In this document: positions 32,423 through 41,633 of the stretch, one piece after another | Layout: each line of letters opens with the position of its first letter | Numbering within the stretch: position 1 is the first letter of the stretch | Origin: Chryseobacterium tagetis | Lineage (GTDB): Bacteria; Bacteroidota; Bacteroidia; Flavobacteriales; Weeksellaceae | Direction: 5' to 3' | Assembly (NCBI RefSeq): GCF_016735585.2 | Contig: NZ_JAERSE020000002.1 | Span: 744,001 to 808,000, forward strand | Length of the DNA: 64,000 nt | Program-made: the position numbers and the translations under genes | The notes under the pieces: generated by a model | The model's database searches: none | Told to the model about the DNA's origin: nothing | Seen by the model: the letters and a program-made list of their open reading frames with translations, nothing else

Positions 32423-33148
32423 TTACTCTTTCTTTACAAGATGATTAATAACTTCAGCAGCAGCATACAAACCGAAAATAGCCGGAATATAGCTGATTGT
32501 TCCGTAAAAAGACCTTTTATAATTGGTACCGTCAGTCATTTTTAAACTCTCTTCATTTTGAATTTCATTAGAAAACACACAACGGATTCCCTTGTTTATT
32601 TTCTCTTTTTTCAGCCTTTTTCTTATCTGTCTTGCTAAATGGCAATTGTGGCTTTTACTGATGTCTCTTACCATTACTTTGCTTGGGTCGACTTTTCCGC
32701 CGGCTCCCATAGAGCTTACTACCTTTATCTTTCTTCTTCTTGCAGCAATCAGTAATTTAAGTTTGGGAGTTACGCTGTCGATACAGTCAAGAATATAATT
32801 GAAGTTTCCTTCATCAAGAACCTGATCCATTCTTTCAGGATTCAGAAATTCATTGATTTTAATTAAAGCCAGTTTAGGATTAATGTCTAAAAGCCTTTCT
32901 CCTACAACTTCTACTTTATGTTTTCCCACAGTTGAATGTAGCGCCGGAAGTTGTCTGTTAATATTGGTGATATCCACAGTGTCGCCATCTACAATCGTCA
33001 TATTTCCAACTCCGGCTCTCGCAAGAAATTCTGCTGCAAAAGAACCTACACCTCCCAATCCGACAACCAAAACGTTTGCTTTATTTAGCTTTTCCAATCC
33101 TTCCTCTTTGATGAGAAGTTCCGTTCTTTCCAACCAGTATTTATCCAT
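32423..33148 (-). CDS. tcdA: tRNA threonylcarbamoyladenosine dehydratase TcdA
   Basis: A 241-aa ThiF/E1-like enzyme that converts t6A37 to cyclic ct6A in ANN-decoding tRNAs, using ATP. The nucleotide-binding loop VVGLGGVGSFAAEFLARAGVG (about 28-48), DGDTVDITNINRQ (about 54-66) and the CIDSVTPK region (about 122) all match TcdA/CsdL. The C-terminal membrane-associating part reads GTISYIPAIFGLYAAAEVI. Its start overlaps the end of the tatD-like gene by 8 nt. Confidence 0.9.
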   Translation of the reverse strand: MDKYWLERTELLIKEEGLEKLNKANVLVVGLGGVGSFAAEFLARAGVGNMTIVDGDTVDITNINRQLPALHSTVGKHKVEVVGERLLDINPKLALIKINEFLNPERMDQVLDEGNFNYILDCIDSVTPKLKLLIAARRRKIKVVSSMGAGGKVDPSKVMVRDISKSHNCHLARQIRKRLKKEKINKGIRCVFSNEIQNEESLKMTDGTNYKRSFYGTISYIPAIFGLYAAAEVINHLVKKE

Positions 33149-33767
33149 GTCCTATGTTCTCTAAATTTTCTAAAATATGTTCATTCAATACTTCCAAAGA
33201 AATACCTTTTATATCGGCAACTTTTTCATACAATGTTGCTATTTCAAAATCTTCGTTGTCGGTTTCCAGAAAGATTCTGTTTAAAGGGGTAATTTTCAAA
33301 GTATTCTGCAAAGATAAATTATACAAAACGGCTTTTCCAAAACTCAGATAAAAATTATTTTTAAGAAGATCATGTGCAATGCTTTCTTTTTTATTGAATC
33401 CGTGAATAATCATCGCCTGATTTGCCTTCCTTCTAAAAGAAATTACTTCATAGAATTTTCGTACACAATGAATGATGAGAGGTTTTTTCACCTCATTGGA
33501 AAGCTCTATCTGTTTAAGAAATACCTCTTCCTGAATTTTCTGATCAATAGGAACAAATGAGTCTAAGCCACATTCCCCGATCGCAATGCAATTTTTAAAC
33601 ATCATGCTTTCCATCCATTCAAACTGACCCTTTATATCATGAATATCAATATCCTTAGGATGAATTCCGATAGAATAGGAGAAATCGGGAGGGATTTGTT
33701 CTATATCCAAATTATAAATTCCCTCTCTGATGTACTTCTTATGATGATGAAAATCAAAGTAATTCAT
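33141..33767 (-). CDS. TatD-family metal-dependent hydrolase
   Basis: About 208 aa from the ATG at 33767; the frame runs to 33803. TatD motifs are recognisable: DFHHH at the N-terminus in place of DxHxH, GIHPKDID, AIGECGLD (metal-bridging Glu), IIHCVRKFYEV, and LETDNEDFEI near the C-terminus. It is shorter than standard TatD (about 260 aa), and the loop HGFNKKESIAHDLL is unusual, so it belongs to a divergent short branch. DNase or exonuclease activity is inferred from family. It overlaps tcdA by 8 nt. Confidence 0.78.
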   Translation of the reverse strand: MNYFDFHHHKKYIREGIYNLDIEQIPPDFSYSIGIHPKDIDIHDIKGQFEWMESMMFKNCIAIGECGLDSFVPIDQKIQEEVFLKQIELSNEVKKPLIIHCVRKFYEVISFRRKANQAMIIHGFNKKESIAHDLLKNNFYLSFGKAVLYNLSLQNTLKITPLNRIFLETDNEDFEIATLYEKVADIKGISLEVLNEHILENLENIGHG

Positions 33768-33806
33768 GATCAAAAATACGAATTTTAAAACTCGGGTCAA
33801 CAATTC

Positions 33807-33820
33807 TAAACAAACGTTTA
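33807..33820. promoter_or_regulatory. Candidate operator in the tatD-like/tetR divergent region
   Basis: TAAAC-AAAC-GTTTA is an inverted repeat with 5-bp arms, within the 97-nt divergent intergenic space, 45 nt before the TetR-type regulator ATG. The position suggests autoregulation; the sequence resembles sites of TetR/AcrR regulators. Inference. Confidence 0.35.
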
Positions 33821-33864
33821 TAAATATGTTAAAAATTTCCTAACTTTACTCAAACTCGACCCTC

Positions 33865-34494
33865 ATGAGAAAAAAGTTTACTGAAAAGCAGATTCATATT
33901 TTAGATATAGCAGAAGAACTTATTGCAAAAAAAGGATATGAAGGAACTTCTGTAAGGGATATTTCTTCGAAAGCGAATATAAATGTGGCAATGATCTCGT
34001 ATTATTTTGGATCTAAGGAAAAAATGATGTCCTATCTCTATCAGTACAGGGTTTTGAAAACAAGAGAGAATTTTTCAGAATTTGCTGATACGATTAAAGA
34101 CGGGAAGCCGGAGATGCAGATGAAGGAAATGATTAAATTCATCGTGACCCAGCTTTTTAAATACAATTATTTTCATGGGTTCGTCACTCAGGAGCTTAGG
34201 CATACGGATAATTTGAAAGATGAACTGTTGGATTTCTATCAGCTTTTTGTGAAAAAAATAGATGAAGTAATCAAAAAAGGAGTAGCTTCCGGTGTATTTA
34301 CCTTTACTCCAAAACCTGAAGATATCTTAACCACCATTATCGGGTCTACCTTATTTGTGATTAGAAACAGAAATTTTTATGAACTGTATGTTCCTCATAA
34401 AAATGACGAAACGTATGCAAAAGAAGCTGAGAAAAAAATCAGAATGAATCTTTTATTAAGTGTTTTTGCAATTTTGGGATACGCTGCAGACTAA
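33865..34494 (+). CDS. TetR/AcrR family transcriptional regulator
   Basis: A 209-aa regulator. The N-terminal HTH (about 5-50) reads IHILDIAEELIAKKGYEGTSVRDIS, then NINVAMISYYFGSKEKMMS, a standard TetR DNA-binding domain. The all-helical ligand-binding domain follows (about 65-205). The ligand is unknown and no efflux genes adjoin. It is divergent from the tatD-like gene, with a possible operator at 33807-33820. Confidence 0.88.
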   Translation: MRKKFTEKQIHILDIAEELIAKKGYEGTSVRDISSKANINVAMISYYFGSKEKMMSYLYQYRVLKTRENFSEFADTIKDGKPEMQMKEMIKFIVTQLFKYNYFHGFVTQELRHTDNLKDELLDFYQLFVKKIDEVIKKGVASGVFTFTPKPEDILTTIIGSTLFVIRNRNFYELYVPHKNDETYAKEAEKKIRMNLLLSVFAILGYAAD

Positions 34495-34541
34495 AATTAC
34501 GTTAAATAATCATAAAAAAAAATCTTTTGACAAAAAAGTTA

Positions 34542-34549
34542 TATTTTTG
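34542..34549 (+). promoter_or_regulatory. -7 element of bamD-rpoZ
   Basis: TATTTTTG matches TAnnTTTG, 48 nt before the bamD ATG. Confidence 0.45.
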
Positions 34550-34597
34550 CAAATTAGTAAATCGGCTTTAAAATCCGAAAACTGTTGAATTTTTTAT

Positions 34598-35593
34598 ATG
34601 AAAAAATATATTTTAGGTCTTTTTGCACTATCTGTTGTTGTATCATGTGTGAGCCAGCAGGAAAGAGCTATGAAGAGTGCTGATAAAACTTACATTTTAA
34701 AGGCGGCAAACGAAAATTTTGCAAAAAAGAAGTGGAAAAATGCGTTGGCTCTATATGACAGACTTACCAATTTGGTGGCAGGGACGGATGATTTTCCTAA
34801 TGTAGGTTTCAACACGGCCTATGCAAACTATTATGATAAAAGTTATAAACTTGCAGGGCATCAGTTTAAGAATTTTGCAGTAAGTTTTCCTAAAGATCCT
34901 AGAGCAGAAGAAGCGGCATATATGTCTGCATTGTGCTATTATGAGGGATCTATGGATTACAACTTAGATCAGTCTAGTACAGAACTGGCTATTAATGAGC
35001 TTCAGGATTTTATTAATAACTATCCAAACTCTGAAAGGTCAAAAAACATCAATACATTGATTGATGAACTTTCTTATAAATTAGAATTTAAGGCATACGA
35101 AAATGCAAGACAGTATTTCAAAATGGGAGATTATAAGTCTGCCAATGTTGCGTTGGAGAACGTTTTGGAAGATTTCCCAAGTACAAAGCTTCGTCCGAAG
35201 ATTTATGACTTTATCATGAAGTCTCGTTATGAACTGGCTGTAAAATCTGTATATGATCTGAAAGAAGAGCGTATTGAAAGTGCTATTTCTTTTACAAAAC
35301 AGGTAGAAAAAGATCTTCCTAACACAGACTATGCAAAAACAGCTTTAGATCTGAGACAAAAACTGGAAAGAGATAAGAAAGATTTTGCCGTTGTAAAGAA
35401 AAATGTAGAAGCTAGAATGGCGATTCTTACAGAGAAACAGAAGAAAGAAGCGGCTAAGCTTGCAGATAAGGCAAAAACCGAGCAGCAGCTGAAAGATCAG
35501 ATTTCTGCTGAGAAAAAAGCAATGCAGATTCAGAGAGACAGTGCGGCGCTTCAGACACCTCCACCTGCGGCGACTTTCAAAATTCAAAGATAA
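34598..35593 (+). CDS. bamD: Outer membrane protein assembly factor BamD
   Basis: A 331-aa lipoprotein with a signal ending VVSC (Cys17). Residues about 30-240 hold five TPR-like helix pairs (ALALYDRLTNL, YKLAGHQFKNFAVSFPKDPRAEEAAYMSALCYYE, ELQDFINNYPNSERS), matching YfiO/BamD. The C-terminal 70 residues are a Lys/Ala/Gln-rich helical tail. BamD is the essential partner of BamA in inserting outer-membrane barrels. It is followed 41 nt later by rpoZ, a conserved flavobacterial neighbourhood with coaBC and recN. Confidence 0.9.
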   Translation: MKKYILGLFALSVVVSCVSQQERAMKSADKTYILKAANENFAKKKWKNALALYDRLTNLVAGTDDFPNVGFNTAYANYYDKSYKLAGHQFKNFAVSFPKDPRAEEAAYMSALCYYEGSMDYNLDQSSTELAINELQDFINNYPNSERSKNINTLIDELSYKLEFKAYENARQYFKMGDYKSANVALENVLEDFPSTKLRPKIYDFIMKSRYELAVKSVYDLKEERIESAISFTKQVEKDLPNTDYAKTALDLRQKLERDKKDFAVVKKNVEARMAILTEKQKKEAAKLADKAKTEQQLKDQISAEKKAMQIQRDSAALQTPPPAATFKIQR

Positions 35594-35634
35594 TTTGTAA
35601 ATTTGCCATCTTAAAATAAAATAAATTTCTCAAA

Positions 35635-35958
35635 ATGAGCGTAAAAGATACAAAAGCAGAAGTAAATACAATTACTTACAATAAAGACAAGATTGAAGAT
35701 AAAGTAGGTTCAATCTATGAAGCTATTGTTATCATGGGAAAGAGAGCAGAGCAGATCAATGCAGAAATTCGTACAGAATTACACAATAAACTGGATGAAT
35801 TTGCGGTTCACAACTCTACATTGGAAGAAGTTTTTGAAAACAGAGAGCAGATTGAAATCTCTAAACACTATGAAAAACTTCCAAAACCAACTTCTATCGC
35901 AATTGAAGAATGGTTAAATGATGATGTATATTTCAGAAAAACAGAAGATAGAAAGTAA
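35635..35958 (+). CDS. rpoZ: RNA polymerase omega subunit (Bacteroidetes type)
   Basis: A 107-aa protein. The core YEAIVIMGKRAEQINAEIRTEL (about 29-50) carries the omega signature of a hydrophobic helix followed by RAxQI, with the usual N-terminal NTITYNKDKI. The C-terminal half (KPTSIAIEEWLNDDVYFRK) is typical of the Bacteroidetes form. Omega stabilises the beta-prime subunit and RNA polymerase assembly. It is downstream of bamD with 41 nt between them. Confidence 0.85.
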   Translation: MSVKDTKAEVNTITYNKDKIEDKVGSIYEAIVIMGKRAEQINAEIRTELHNKLDEFAVHNSTLEEVFENREQIEISKHYEKLPKPTSIAIEEWLNDDVYFRKTEDRK

Positions 35959-35979
35959 TTATCTGTCTTTTAAATATAG

Positions 35980-36015
35980 AAAGGTCATAGAGGAATTCGT
36001 TTCTTTATGACCTTT
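35980..36015 (+). terminator. Hairpin after rpoZ
   Basis: AAAGGTCATA (35980-35989) pairs with TATGACCTTT (36006-36015) around a 16-nt loop. It is followed by GCTATTTTAT rather than a strict T-run. Confidence 0.5.
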
Positions 36016-36081
36016 GCTATTTTATATAATGGCTGTTAAAGGAAAAATAAGTAAATTAGTGATTCAAAAAAATAAAACTCA

Positions 36082-37284
36082 ATGAGTGTTTCCGGCAAAA
36101 AGATACTGATCGCCGTTTCTGGAGGAATTGCAGCCTACAAAATTCATTTCTTGATAAGAGACTTTGTGAAAAAAGGAGCAGAGGTTCAGGTTATCATGAC
36201 TCCCGATGCAGAAAAATTTGTTACTAAACTAAGCCTTTCTACCTTGTCAAAGAAACCGGTGTATACGGATTTCTATGGGGATAACGGAACGTGGAACAGT
36301 CACGTAGAACTGGCATTATGGGCAGATGTAATCATTGTGGCTCCATGTACTTCCAATACATTGTCGAAAATGGTTCACGGAACCTGTGATAATTTGCTGA
36401 TTGCAACCTATATGTCGGCGAAATGCCCTGTATTTATTGCACCTGCAATGGATTTGGATATGTACCAGCATCCTTCCACCAAGAAAAACCTTGAACTGGC
36501 AGAAAGCTACGGTCATTACATCATTCCGGCAGAAAGCGGTGAACTTGCGAGTGGATTGATAGGACAGGGAAGAATGGCAGAACCTGAAACCATCGTAAAA
36601 AAGATTGAAGAGTTTTTTAATTCCACTCAACATAAAACGTTAGAAGGAAAAACAATTCTTATTACTGCAGGGCCAACCTATGAAGCGATTGATCCCGTTC
36701 GTTTTATTGGAAATCATTCCTCAGGAAAAATGGGATTTTCTTTGGCAGAAGAAGCGGCAAAAAGAGGAGCGAAAGTTATTTTGATTTCCGGACCGAGTGC
36801 AGAAAAAACAAATATTCAGAACATTGAAATTCATAGAGTAACATCCGCAAAAGAAATGCTGGAAGAAGTGTTTCAGTTCTATGAAAATGTAGATGTTGCT
36901 ATTGCCAGTGCAGCGGTTGCAGACTATGCACCGAAAGAAGTGGCGAAAGAGAAAATCAAGAAAAATGATGATAATTTAACCATAGAACTCATTAAGAATC
37001 CGGATATTCTGAAAACAATGGGTGAGAAAAAGAATCATCAGTTTTTGGTTGGATTTGCTTTGGAAACGCAGAATGAAGAAGAAAATGCCAAAGGAAAATT
37101 AGAAAAGAAAAATCTGGATATGATCGTTCTGAACTCTTTGAGAGATGAAGGTGCCGGTTTTAAAAATGATACCAACAAAATAAAAATCTTCACAAAAACA
37201 GAAAAAACAGAATTTGATCTGAAATCTAAAGACGAAGTAGCTAAAGATATTTTCAACTTTATTGAAAATCAGCTATTAAAATAA
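36082..37284 (+). CDS. coaBC: Bifunctional phosphopantothenoylcysteine decarboxylase/synthetase
   Basis: A 400-aa bifunctional coenzyme A enzyme. The N-terminal CoaC flavoprotein domain (about 1-185) starts KKILIAVSGGIAAYK and carries the catalytic histidine in NSHVELALWAD plus PAMDLDMYQHP. The C-terminal CoaB domain (about 190-400) has ILITAGPTYEAIDPVRFIGNHSSGKMG and the KIKKNDDNLTIELIKNPDIL lysine region. It makes 4'-phosphopantetheine from phosphopantothenate, cysteine and CTP. Length is normal. Confidence 0.95.
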   Translation: MSVSGKKILIAVSGGIAAYKIHFLIRDFVKKGAEVQVIMTPDAEKFVTKLSLSTLSKKPVYTDFYGDNGTWNSHVELALWADVIIVAPCTSNTLSKMVHGTCDNLLIATYMSAKCPVFIAPAMDLDMYQHPSTKKNLELAESYGHYIIPAESGELASGLIGQGRMAEPETIVKKIEEFFNSTQHKTLEGKTILITAGPTYEAIDPVRFIGNHSSGKMGFSLAEEAAKRGAKVILISGPSAEKTNIQNIEIHRVTSAKEMLEEVFQFYENVDVAIASAAVADYAPKEVAKEKIKKNDDNLTIELIKNPDILKTMGEKKNHQFLVGFALETQNEEENAKGKLEKKNLDMIVLNSLRDEGAGFKNDTNKIKIFTKTEKTEFDLKSKDEVAKDIFNFIENQLLK

Positions 37285-37321
37285 TTTTTATAAATTTCCG
37301 TTCTCAATTTTTAAATAAACA

Positions 37322-38230
37322 ATGAAAAGAATTTTAAGCATACTTTTTATATTTTTCCTATATAATGTTAGTTTTTCTCAGGAATTGCTTTCCACAGTGC
37401 AGATCAATGCTCAGCAGATGGGAGGAAGTAATCAGCAGGTCTATAAAACCCTTGAGAAAAGCCTTAGAGATTTTATTAATAACACGAGCTGGACCGGGAA
37501 AAAATTACAGAACTTTGAAAAAATTAAATCAAATTTTGCAATTATCATCAGCGAAAAAGATGGGAATAATTATAAAGGAAGTATTGTTGTACAGGCGGTT
37601 CGTCCCGTATTCAATACAAGCTACGAATCACCTCTGATTAATATTCAGGATACCAAATTCGGATTCGAATATGTGGAAAATGAAAACTTAATTTTCAACG
37701 AAAGACAGTTTTCCGGAAAGAATCTGATCGATGTCATCAGTTTTTACGTTTATCTGATCTTGGGTTATGACGCAGACAGCTTTCAGGCGATGGGCGGAAC
37801 ACAGTGGTTTACAAAAGCACAGCAGATTGCGCAGAATTCTCAGAACAGAAACTACGAAGGTTGGTCCCAATTAGGTACAGAAGGTCCCCGAACAAGAGGG
37901 AATCTGATCAGTACATTGCTGAATTCAAATACCAATCAGTTAAGAAATACTTTTTATACGTACCACAGAATCGGATTAGACGGTCTTTATAATCAAGATC
38001 AGACTCCTTCCAAAAAAGCTATTTTTGATGGTTTAATGCAGTTGAAAACGTATGAAAATAATTTTCAGCAGAACTATGCGTTCAATATTTTTATTGAAGC
38101 AAAAAATGATGAAATCTTCAATGTGTTCAATACCGGAAATAACGGAGGAATTATATTGGGCGATCTAAAACAACTTATGATTGTTTTCGCTCCGAAATAC
38201 ACTGACTCTAAGTGGAATAAGTGGAAGTAG
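37322..38230 (+). CDS. DUF4835 protein, type IX secretion PorD-like
   Basis: A 302-aa protein with a signal peptide ending NVSFSQ. The rest matches DUF4835: ELLSTVQINAQQMGGSNQQVYKTLEK near the N-terminus, SFYVYLILGYDADSFQAMGGTQWF near 140-165, and GGIILGDLKQLMIVFAPKY at the end. DUF4835 members are annotated as PorD, a component linked to type IX secretion; that link is from family knowledge. A T9SS substrate gene occurs at 51681 in this window. It sits between coaBC and recN, 37 nt after coaBC. Confidence 0.8.
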   Translation: MKRILSILFIFFLYNVSFSQELLSTVQINAQQMGGSNQQVYKTLEKSLRDFINNTSWTGKKLQNFEKIKSNFAIIISEKDGNNYKGSIVVQAVRPVFNTSYESPLINIQDTKFGFEYVENENLIFNERQFSGKNLIDVISFYVYLILGYDADSFQAMGGTQWFTKAQQIAQNSQNRNYEGWSQLGTEGPRTRGNLISTLLNSNTNQLRNTFYTYHRIGLDGLYNQDQTPSKKAIFDGLMQLKTYENNFQQNYAFNIFIEAKNDEIFNVFNTGNNGGIILGDLKQLMIVFAPKYTDSKWNKWK

Positions 38231-38263
38231 AAAATCTGATGATTAATTCTTAATTGGAAATTT

Positions 38264-38271
38264 TATATTTG
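38264..38271 (+). promoter_or_regulatory. -7 element upstream of recN
   Basis: TATATTTG matches TAnnTTTG, 29 nt before the recN ATG. No good -33 was seen. Confidence 0.4.
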
Positions 38272-38300
38272 CAGTAACAATCGTAATCTGCTACTGATTT

Positions 38301-39950
38301 ATGCTTTCGAGAATCTATATAAAAAACTTTGCACTTATTGATGTACTTGATGTATCGTTAAATAAGGGACTACAGGTAATTACCGGAGAAACGGGAGCCG
38401 GTAAATCAATTATTTTGGGTGCGCTTCGTCTTATCTTAGGAGAAAGAGCAGATATAAAATCGATCTCCAATACCGAAGAAAAAAGTGTCGTAGAAACCGA
38501 GTTTGCATTAAACAACCGGTTTAAGAAATTCTTTATAGAAAATGATCTTGATTACGATCAACAGACCATTATAAGAAGAGAGATTCTTCCGTCCGGAAAA
38601 TCCAGAGCTTTTATCAATGATGTTCCGGTGACTTTGGATGTGTTAAAGGAACTTTCTTCTCAGCTTATAGATATCCACTCTCAGTTTGAAACTTCAAACC
38701 TTTTTACAGCAGAATACCAGTTCAAAATTATTGACGGGCTTTCTGAGAATAAAAATAAGGTAGAAGAATACCAGTTTGAATTTTCAGACTTTCAAAGTTT
38801 GAAGACCCAGCTCAAAAAACTTCAGACCCAGCTTGCGGAAACCAATAAAGAAAGCGATTATAAAGAATTTTTACTGAACGAGCTCGAAGAATTGCAACTG
38901 GATGATGTAGATTATCAGGAGCTGCAAAATCAACTGTCCATTCAGGAAAATGCTGAAATGATCTCCGAAAATCTAGCGCAGGTTTTATCCAGATTTCATC
39001 AGGAAGAAGTCGGAATTCTTTCATTCTTTAATGAAGCTAAAAATAAATTATCTAAGATCTCCGAAGTTTCAAACACTTTCTCAGATCTTGACAACAGACT
39101 GGAAACGTCTTTTGTAGAATTAAAAGATATTATTTCCGAACTGGAACATGAAGCTGAAAAAATTGAAATAAATCCTGAAAATCTTGCTTTACTTTCTGAA
39201 CTTAATAATAAGATCAATTCATTATTCCTGAAGCACAGTGTTTCCGGAATCGAGGAACTGAAAGAGATCAGAGATCAGTTAGCCGGAGAACAGCAGGGTG
39301 CTTCTGAACTGGAAGCCAGCATTGCTGAGATTTCAGAAAGTATCGTTAAAAAAGAAAAAACGCTTCAAAACCTTGCTGAAACGCTTTCAAAAAACAGAAA
39401 GAAAAGCATTCCTGTTTTTATTAAAAAAGCTGAAGATCTGCTTAAAAAGTTAGGATTAGAAAAAGCGAAAGTAGATATTCAATTACAGGATTCCCCGGAT
39501 TTTAATCAATTCGGGAAAGAAAATATTCAGTTGCTGTTTCAGGCAAACTCAGGTTTTCCTTTAAAGCCTATTCAAACCGCTATTTCAGGAGGAGAAAGAT
39601 CGCGTGTCATGTTAGCCGTAAAGAAGATCATTGCAGAAAGTGACGAGCTTCCGACATTGATCTTGGATGAGATTGATACCGGAGTTTCAGGAAAAGTAGC
39701 CGAAGAGATCGGAAACCTGATGCGTGAAATGTCTGCAGATATGCAGCTGATCGTAATTTCTCACCTCGCACAAGTAGCAGCAAAAGGAAATGATAACTAT
39801 AAAGTGGTAAAGCAGGATGTTTCCGGAAAGACCCAATCTACTATTGTTCCTTTAAGCAGTGAAGAAAAACTCCAAGAAATTGCCCAGTTGCTTTCCGGGA
39901 GTAAGATTACGGAAGCGGCGATGGCACAAGCGAAAGAGCTAATAGGATAA
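38301..39950 (+). CDS. recN: DNA repair protein RecN
   Basis: A 549-aa SMC-like ATPase for double-strand break repair. The N-terminus MLSRIYIKNFALIDVLDV is followed by Walker A ITGETGAGKSIILGALRLILG (about 28-48). Two coiled-coil arms (about 155-225 and 315-375) follow, then the ABC signature ISGGERSRVMLA (about 429-440) and Walker B TLILDEIDTGVSGKVAEEIG (about 452-471). Length is typical. The terminator at 39974-40007 ends the cluster. Confidence 0.94.
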   Translation: MLSRIYIKNFALIDVLDVSLNKGLQVITGETGAGKSIILGALRLILGERADIKSISNTEEKSVVETEFALNNRFKKFFIENDLDYDQQTIIRREILPSGKSRAFINDVPVTLDVLKELSSQLIDIHSQFETSNLFTAEYQFKIIDGLSENKNKVEEYQFEFSDFQSLKTQLKKLQTQLAETNKESDYKEFLLNELEELQLDDVDYQELQNQLSIQENAEMISENLAQVLSRFHQEEVGILSFFNEAKNKLSKISEVSNTFSDLDNRLETSFVELKDIISELEHEAEKIEINPENLALLSELNNKINSLFLKHSVSGIEELKEIRDQLAGEQQGASELEASIAEISESIVKKEKTLQNLAETLSKNRKKSIPVFIKKAEDLLKKLGLEKAKVDIQLQDSPDFNQFGKENIQLLFQANSGFPLKPIQTAISGGERSRVMLAVKKIIAESDELPTLILDEIDTGVSGKVAEEIGNLMREMSADMQLIVISHLAQVAAKGNDNYKVVKQDVSGKTQSTIVPLSSEEKLQEIAQLLSGSKITEAAMAQAKELIG

Positions 39951-39973
39951 TCACAATTTAAATTAAAAATATA

Positions 39974-40007
39974 AGAAGACTTCTGATAAATACAGAGGTC
40001 TTTTTTT
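39974..40007 (+). terminator. Terminator of recN
   Basis: AAGACTTCTG and CAGAGGTCTT pair with wobble positions around ATAAATA, followed by a seven-T run. Confidence 0.75.
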
Positions 40008-40165
40008 ATGAAGCTGAAATTCTGTTTCATTCATTTTTTAATAGGACAAAAAATTCCGGTGATTACAAACAGGTTTGTTTTGACGAAAATAAATTTATCT
40101 CTGCTTATCTCATTAAAATTTGTAACATTTTTCCCCATATATTTACTAATGTAAAAAAGATAACT

Positions 40166-41632
40166 ATGTTTTTTAAATTTCTGAGACTAGAGTTCAAAAG
40201 CTTTTTCCGGGGTTCTTCCCTAGGGATCAATCTGGCGATGAAGATTTTCCGTCTTTTGGGGATTCTTTATTTTATGGGATGCCTCGTTGCGGGAGCATTT
40301 ATAGCATTCTTCTATATTCAGGAGGATATGCATGGAAACCCGATGAAGGTGGTATCTAAATTTTTAATTATAGCCTGGGCGGTTGATCTCATTATGAAAT
40401 ACATGTGGCAGGAAATGCCAACGCAGAACATCAAGCCTTTTCTTACCTTAAATATTCCTAAGAAAACATTGGTCAATTATATGCTGAGCAAGACTTTTCT
40501 GTCTGCTTTCAGCTGGCTGAATTCCCTGTTTTTTATAACGTTCTCGGGGATTGCGATATTTAACGGATACGATGTGATCGGAGTTTTTACATGGTTCCTT
40601 GGGATTTCTCTGTTGTTTTATCTGAACAACTTCATCAATATCCTTTTCAATGAAAAAGAAACGGTAGCCATTGTTGTCGGATGTATTTTCGCAGCAGTGG
40701 GAGGTCTTACGTATTATCACATTGTTCCGGTACTGGAATATTCCGAAAAGTTTTTCTTTAATTTTTATGAAAGACCTTACTTCATCGTCATTTCAATCCT
40801 GTTGTTTACCGGCTTATGGAAGATTTGTTTCAATCATATCCATAAAGTGTTCTATCTGGATGAAGGGCTGGAAGTAAAAAAAGACATCGGGAAAACGGAG
40901 AATATTGCTTTCCTGAATAAATACGGAGCTATCGGGACCTTTATCAATAACGATATTAAAATGCTGAAACGAAACAAAGTGGCCAAAGGGATTTTACTGG
41001 GAAGCGTGTTGTTCCTTTTTTATGGAATGCTTATGTTTTCTTCATCAATATATAAGACTCCGGCGATGATGATGTTTATGGGGCTGTTTGTGACAGGAGG
41101 TTTTCAGTTTTTATTCGGGCAGAGAGTTCCGGCATTCGACAGTTCATATTATCCGCTAATGATGACCCTGAATGTTCCTTATAAAGAATATTTAAAAGCA
41201 AAATGGTGGCTGATGAATATTGTAACAGCAGCTTCTATGGTACTGGCGGTTTGCTATGCCTATTTTGGCTGGGAAATGTATCTGACTTTTTTTGCAGCCG
41301 GGATTTATAATATTGGGGTTAATTCTCAGTTTACACTTTGGTCGGGTGCCTTCAATAAAATGCAGATCGATCTGAATTCTAAAGAAAAGAGATTCGGGCA
41401 GAAGAACAGTTTTAATATAAAAGCTTTGCTCTTATTAATTCCGAAAATGTTTTTACCAATGGTGGTATTCGCAATTGTAAAACTTTCTCTCGGAATTACA
41501 GCGGGAATTATCAGTGTGGCAATAATGGGGTTGATCGGATTTGTCTTAAGAGAAAAGATCTTCGACATTATCGTAAAACATTATAAGGTAGAAAAATACA
41601 GTACATTAGAAGCATTCAAAAACAAAGATTAG
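40166..41632 (+). CDS. DUF5687 ABC transporter permease
   Basis: A 488-aa membrane protein with about eleven or twelve hydrophobic segments and a charged N-terminus FFKFLRLEFKSFFRGSS. The sequence matches the DUF5687 family, the membrane partner of a CcmA-like ATPase in Bacteroidetes ABC-2 exporters. The substrate is unknown. The ATPase gene follows after 1 nt, so the pair is translationally coupled. Confidence 0.78.
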   Translation: MFFKFLRLEFKSFFRGSSLGINLAMKIFRLLGILYFMGCLVAGAFIAFFYIQEDMHGNPMKVVSKFLIIAWAVDLIMKYMWQEMPTQNIKPFLTLNIPKKTLVNYMLSKTFLSAFSWLNSLFFITFSGIAIFNGYDVIGVFTWFLGISLLFYLNNFINILFNEKETVAIVVGCIFAAVGGLTYYHIVPVLEYSEKFFFNFYERPYFIVISILLFTGLWKICFNHIHKVFYLDEGLEVKKDIGKTENIAFLNKYGAIGTFINNDIKMLKRNKVAKGILLGSVLFLFYGMLMFSSSIYKTPAMMMFMGLFVTGGFQFLFGQRVPAFDSSYYPLMMTLNVPYKEYLKAKWWLMNIVTAASMVLAVCYAYFGWEMYLTFFAAGIYNIGVNSQFTLWSGAFNKMQIDLNSKEKRFGQKNSFNIKALLLLIPKMFLPMVVFAIVKLSLGITAGIISVAIMGLIGFVLREKIFDIIVKHYKVEKYSTLEAFKNKD

Positions 41633-41633
41633 T

